Assembly: GCA_017481325.1 (NCBI GenBank)
Contig: JAFUPG010000051.1
Coordinates: 1 to 16,902, forward strand
Origin: Oscillospiraceae bacterium
GTDB taxonomy: Bacteria; Bacillota_A; Clostridia; Oscillospirales; Oscillospiraceae
Direction of reading: 5' to 3'
Length of the DNA stretch: 16,902 nucleotides
A program made the translations under genes and the position numbers. The notes below the pieces were generated by a model. That model saw only the letters and a list, made by a program, of their open reading frames with translations. It was not told the DNA's origin and made no database searches. How positions within the stretch are numbered: the stretch's first letter is position 1; every line of letters begins with the position of its first letter. Positions 14,086 through 16,902 of this stretch are shown piece after piece.

Positions 14086-15717
14086 TCACTCCTCCGGGTC
14101 CAGGGGTACTGCGCCCTCGGTCGGGGCAACCAGCACCTGGCGTTCTACGACAGTGACCGTAAATAGCCGGAACTCTTTCCCGTTGGCACGGAAGAACACC
14201 GTCGCAGTACCGGGGGACACACCGGTGACCGTAACAGAAGCTTCATAAAAGCCAAAATAGCCCCAATTATAGTTCCACCACTCGATGGCATGGTCTTCTC
14301 CCTCTACGGAAACCACATCCGGACGATCCGTATAGAAAGAGCCGCCATGGGTGACAAACATCCAAGCCTTGGTGCTGTCCAAAACCTGAATTTCAGAATC
14401 TGCCTTGGCATTGATCCGCACGTCTGTGCTGTTTTGAATCACCGTCTGCCAAAGGACTTCCTGGGGATCCGGCCAGGCGCCATCGTAGGCCTGTCCGCTG
14501 TCATCAGCCGCTGCCGGAAGCCCTTCCTCTGTGGTGCTTTCGGTAGCCGGGGGCTCCGTATGTTTCTCCACCGGAGCTATCGTTTTCGAGGAGCCGGGCT
14601 CCGTTGGTTTTGTGTAAAGGGGTTCTGTCTGCGGAAGATGGGACAGATCCCGCATATCAGAGGCGCTTGGCTCAGGGATGGAGACAGATGCCGCATCCTG
14701 AAGTGTCGTCTCCGAAACCGGAGACTCCTCTGCCGGTGCGGAAAGCGCCACAGGCCCGGTCAAGAAGCCAAGGGTCAAAGCCAACACCAGGCAAACGCAA
14801 ACCACAGCACTGATCACCGGACGGCGGCGCAGATGGATCAGGGCCTTGAGCCGTCTGGCTGTAGTGCTCTGGGAGAAATTGCTCAGAAGCAGGTCATTCA
14901 GCCTCGCCGTCTCCGCAGAGACCAGGGTTCGGGCATAGGCCTTCTTCTGTTGTGTGCCCAGCTTGTGCACCACCACGGCATCGCAGCGTATCTCCATATC
15001 CTCAAAGGCCAGGACTACCATGAGCCACACCAGAGGATTAAACCAGTGGATGCAGGCCGTCAGAAGGAAGAGATGCTTTTTCAGCAGATCCCAATTGCGA
15101 ATATGGGCCTGCTCGTGAAGCAGAATGTGCTGCAGCTGCTCCGGCTGCTCCAGGCAGCGGGCGGGGATCAACACCGTAGGGCGGAAGACCCCGTATGTCA
15201 GGGGCGTAGAAAGCCCGTCCAGCATCCGCACCCGCAGTCCCTCAGGCACAGAGATCCCCTCTCCCTCCGGCAAGGGCAGGCTGAAGCGGTAACGGCGGCG
15301 GCTGAAAAGATGCCGCAGCTCCATGCCCAAAAACAGGCACAGCCCCACCGATGACCAAATGATGGTCAGTAACTGCGTCAGGGAGAGGCCGATTTCCTCT
15401 TGCACCGGGGGCAATACCACCGGCTCCCCGGATTGCTCCGTGACCGGAGACTGCTGCTCCGGCAGCGAAGCAGTCACTGTCTGATCCGGCAGCTCTTGCG
15501 CCGGGGCAGAGATCACCTTGTCACGGGAAAACAGCGGCAGATTATAGATACTGGTAGGCGAAGGCAGCGAAACGGGCAGCAACAGCCGCACTACCGCCAA
15601 AAGCCACAGCACCAGAAACACCCGGCGGCTCACCTGCCGGGCAAACAGCAGGCGCAGCAAGCCGATCACAACAATCAGGATCGCCCCGGTGATACTGGCA
15701 TAGAGAAGTGCGTTCAC
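14086..15717 (-). CDS. BlaR1-type M56 metallopeptidase sensor with Ig-like tail
   Basis: This 543-residue membrane protease has N-terminal TM segments (about 7-25 and 33-50), further TMs around 113-135 and 214-240, and the zinc site 'HEQAH' (201-205) with 'EIRCD' (242-246). A last TM lies at about 301-325, followed by a Ser/Thr/Pro-rich external linker (326-418). The C-terminal domain (about 420-525, 'ASVTVTGVSPGTATVFF') resembles a bacterial BIG2 Ig-like fold. The penicillin-binding sensor domain of true BlaR1 is absent, so beta-lactam sensing is not supported; the external ligand is unknown. It starts at GTG 15717, overlapping blaI by GTGA, with GGAGGAGG upstream. It would cleave, or trigger cleavage of, the BlaI partner. 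Confidence 0.85.
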   Translation of the reverse strand: MNALLYASITGAILIVVIGLLRLLFARQVSRRVFLVLWLLAVVRLLLPVSLPSPTSIYNLPLFSRDKVISAPAQELPDQTVTASLPEQQSPVTEQSGEPVVLPPVQEEIGLSLTQLLTIIWSSVGLCLFLGMELRHLFSRRRYRFSLPLPEGEGISVPEGLRVRMLDGLSTPLTYGVFRPTVLIPARCLEQPEQLQHILLHEQAHIRNWDLLKKHLFLLTACIHWFNPLVWLMVVLAFEDMEIRCDAVVVHKLGTQQKKAYARTLVSAETARLNDLLLSNFSQSTTARRLKALIHLRRRPVISAVVCVCLVLALTLGFLTGPVALSAPAEESPVSETTLQDAASVSIPEPSASDMRDLSHLPQTEPLYTKPTEPGSSKTIAPVEKHTEPPATESTTEEGLPAAADDSGQAYDGAWPDPQEVLWQTVIQNSTDVRINAKADSEIQVLDSTKAWMFVTHGGSFYTDRPDVVSVEGEDHAIEWWNYNWGYFGFYEASVTVTGVSPGTATVFFRANGKEFRLFTVTVVERQVLVAPTEGAVPLDPEE

Positions 15718-16076
15718 TTCTCCTCCTCCATCTGTGCCAAAAGCTCATGGAGCTGGCGCAGCTGCTCTACGGACAGCTTCTTACGGTTGACCAGGGAGGC
15801 CACCAGCAGGTCTGCCGAGCCGTTAAAATCGTTCTCCAGCAGGTAATCGGTCTCCTGCTGCTGCACCTGCTCCTTGGTCAGCAGAGCTGTGCAACGGAAA
15901 TGGGGGTTCTCTCTCAGAATATAGCCCTTCTCTGCGCAGCGGGTGAGCATGGTGTAGGTGGTGGCCTTCTTCCAGCCCAGCTGGTTATTCAGATGTTCGG
16001 CGATCTCCTTGGCCGGCAGCGTGCCGTGCTCCCAAAGGACGGTCAGCACCCGTCTTTCAGATTCTGCAATTCTCAT
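15714..16076 (-). CDS. blaI: BlaI/MecI/CopY-family transcriptional repressor
   Basis: This 120-residue protein has an N-terminal winged helix ('RIAESERRVLTVLWEHGTLPAKEIAEHL', 'WKKATTYTMLTRCAEKGYI') and a helical dimerisation tail, the standard BlaI layout. I start at the ATG at 16076 with AAGGAG 11 bases upstream; a GTG frame further upstream would add 14 residues that do not fit the family. Where staphylococcal BlaI/MecI are cut at Asn-Phe, I align roughly Ser-Leu here, so the cleavage point may differ. The downstream M56 protease overlaps by GTGA. A dyad at the promoter is the likely autoregulatory operator. The symbol denotes the family, not proven beta-lactam control. Confidence 0.87.
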   Translation of the reverse strand: MRIAESERRVLTVLWEHGTLPAKEIAEHLNNQLGWKKATTYTMLTRCAEKGYILRENPHFRCTALLTKEQVQQQETDYLLENDFNGSADLLVASLVNRKKLSVEQLRQLHELLAQMEEEK

Positions 16077-16164
16077 ATGTTGCAACACTCCTTTTGTGTC
16101 AGATTTCCAATCGGCCACCCTAAAAACAGACGTTTTTCCGCCCTAAGAGCTGCCTATTAACAAC

Positions 16165-16210
16165 ATTATACCGCAAATTCTTCCGAATGTCTATTCTATA
16201 TTCGTAGAAT
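16165..16210 (-). promoter_or_regulatory. blaI promoter with dyad operator
   Basis: Minus strand: TAGACA (16188-16193), a 17-base spacer and TATAAT (16165-16170). An inverted repeat, ATTCTA-N6-TAGAAT (16193-16210), abuts and slightly overlaps the -35 box. An 18-bp dyad of this type fits BlaI-family operators, so autorepression is likely. Confidence 0.72.
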
Positions 16211-16247
16211 TTCTGTAATTTTCCATGAAAACTTGTTTGTTCTTGCG

Positions 16248-16679
16248 TTACAGGCTGCCGGAGGGCTTGAAATTCCGACTGCCCAGCCGTTTGCGCAGCG
16301 CCGGGGACAGGATGGCGATCTGCTCAATATGCACCTTTTTCCGGGGAAAAACCAGGGTGACGGAATCGCTGTTTTGGCAGATCTGTACCAATTCCGACCA
16401 TTTCAGCCGATACACGTTGCCCCAGAGGCTGCGGTAGAGTAGCTCCTCCTCCGACAAAAGCAGTACCGCCTGGTTTTTATGCCACAGCAGAACAGCCGCC
16501 CCCAGAAATAACAGCAGCAGCGCACAAAGAGCGAAAAGCCACCATAAATCCTGCAGAACAACGGCAAGGCCACCAAAAAGCACCGCCAGTCCGAAACAGA
16601 AGAGACCGAGATGCTTTACCTTGTCCGGAAGGTAGCTGTCAGGAACACGGTCTACAGGGAAGGTATATTTCTCATCCAT
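16248..16679 (-). CDS. Two-TM membrane protein with PH-like cytosolic domain
   Basis: This 143-residue protein starts at the ATG at 16679, with AGGAG 10 bases upstream; an upstream GTG frame lacks a ribosome site. Two hydrophobic helices (about 23-42 and 46-66) form a hairpin. They are followed by a beta-rich segment, 'AVLLLSEEELLYRSLWGNVYRLKWSELVQI', which resembles bacterial PH (bPH/YcxB-type) domains. The function is unknown. I see no terminator before blaI, 171 bases downstream on the same strand, so transcripts may continue into the blaI-M56 genes. Confidence 0.7.
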   Translation of the reverse strand: MDEKYTFPVDRVPDSYLPDKVKHLGLFCFGLAVLFGGLAVVLQDLWWLFALCALLLLFLGAAVLLWHKNQAVLLLSEEELLYRSLWGNVYRLKWSELVQICQNSDSVTLVFPRKKVHIEQIAILSPALRKRLGSRNFKPSGSL

Positions 16680-16702
16680 AAATAACACACTCCTGTTCCA
16701 AA

Positions 16703-16731
16703 ATTTTACCACAAAGTTATTGTGATGTCAA
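16703..16731 (-). promoter_or_regulatory. Near-consensus promoter of the membrane-protein gene
   Basis: Minus strand: TTGACA (16726-16731), a 17-base spacer and TAAAAT (16703-16708), with a preceding TGG giving an extended -10 element. It drives the gene that ends at 16248. Confidence 0.8.
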
Positions 16732-16758
16732 CAACCTATGTGACATGTGTAGAACTCA

Positions 16759-16776
16759 AATTGTAGGTATACAATT
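16759..16776. promoter_or_regulatory. 18-bp dyad, possible operator
   Basis: The perfect inverted repeat AATTGTA-GGTA-TACAATT lies 28 bp upstream of the -35 box of the leftward gene and about 90 bp before the truncated rightward gene. It could be a regulator site for either. No binding protein is identified. Confidence 0.4.
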
Positions 16777-16803
16777 GATGTGAGACTAAAAGGATAGAAA
16801 AAA

Positions 16804-16864
16804 GCGATTGAGTTCGTTAGAATAGAGTCACCACAACAACACCCTAACGAAAGGTCTCAATCGC
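16804..16864 (+). repeat. Long imperfect hairpin before the truncated gene
   Basis: Outer arms GCGATTGAG (16804-16812) and CTCAATCGC (16856-16864) pair perfectly, as do inner arms TTCGTTAG (16813-16820) and CTAACGAA (16844-16851). A 4-base bulge lies on the 3' side, and the loop is 23 bases. The putative ribosome site GAAAGG (16849-16854) is within the structure, and the ATG follows two bases after it begins to close. Such structures near IS ends block translation of transcripts entering from outside. Confidence 0.75.
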
Positions 16865-16865
16865 C

Positions 16866-16902
16866 ATGGATATAGTAACAGATATTAAACGGAAAAACAA
16901 GA
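16866..16902 (+). CDS. Truncated 5' end of a gene, possibly a transposase
   Basis: Only twelve codons are in the window ('MDIVTDIKRKNK'), starting at the ATG at 16866. The ribosome site GAAAGG (16849-16854) lies in the preceding hairpin. I cannot assign a family from so few residues. The hairpin over the ribosome site suggests an insertion-sequence gene, but this is inference. The gene continues beyond the right edge. Confidence 0.4.
   Translation, partial: MDIVTDIKRKNK

Noticed and set aside
14086..16076. Beta-lactam resistance locus (BlaR1-BlaI)
   Set aside because: No beta-lactamase or PBP2a gene is present, and the M56 protein lacks a penicillin-binding domain.
1..16902. CRISPR arrays and tRNA or rRNA genes
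   Set aside because: No regularly spaced long repeats with unique spacers, and no cloverleaf or rRNA signature, were seen on either strand.

Overview
The window looks like chromosome of a low-to-mid GC Firmicute of the Clostridia, probably Oscillospirales or a relative. The evidence is strong AGGAGG-type ribosome sites, vegetative sigma-A promoters, and families typical of these gut anaerobes: small XRE regulators, NptA with a PhoU tail, BlaI with an M56 peptidase, a DUF6487-like zinc-ribbon protein and many GNATs. The genus cannot be fixed from the sequence. No stretch over 300 bases lacks a gene. The longest non-coding pieces are 1-238, 6098-6295, 16077-16247 and 16680-16865, and each is described.

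Left edge (1-812). This looks like the flank of a mobile element. It holds direct repeats, a terminator, and a divergent pair (an unknown 82-residue protein and an XRE repressor) around a near-duplicated 13-bp operator. Next come two overlapping GNAT genes (913-1871), which converge on a bidirectional terminator.

Phosphate block (1897-6097, minus strand). It encodes an NptA-type Na+/phosphate cotransporter with a PhoU-like tail and a PhoB/PhoR-type two-component system. The region upstream of nptA carries 11-bp phased repeats that look like a Pho box. A second promoter lies directly before the regulator.

Plus-strand accessory operon (6296-8917). It encodes a beta-propeller protein, a GNAT, a PPOX flavoprotein, a SAM methyltransferase and a small zinc-ribbon protein. 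It starts at a clear sigma-A promoter and ends at a strong terminator.

Defence operon (9031-14013). Three tightly packed genes encode a TerB-N/TerB-C protein, a BREX-like P-loop ATPase and a DEAD/DEAH helicase. Gene content and order match the known anti-phage system Shango (SngA, SngB, SngC). The promoter contains a perfect inverted repeat between its -35 and -10 boxes, so expression may be repressor controlled. This is the main biological system here. The system is already described, but its control is not obvious from the published architecture.

Right part (14086-16902). A convergent BlaI/M56 sensor pair has an Ig-like (BIG2-type) sensor tail instead of a penicillin-binding domain. A two-TM PH-like membrane protein lies upstream of it. 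The window ends at the first codons of a truncated gene whose ribosome site is buried in a long hairpin, as at the end of an insertion sequence.
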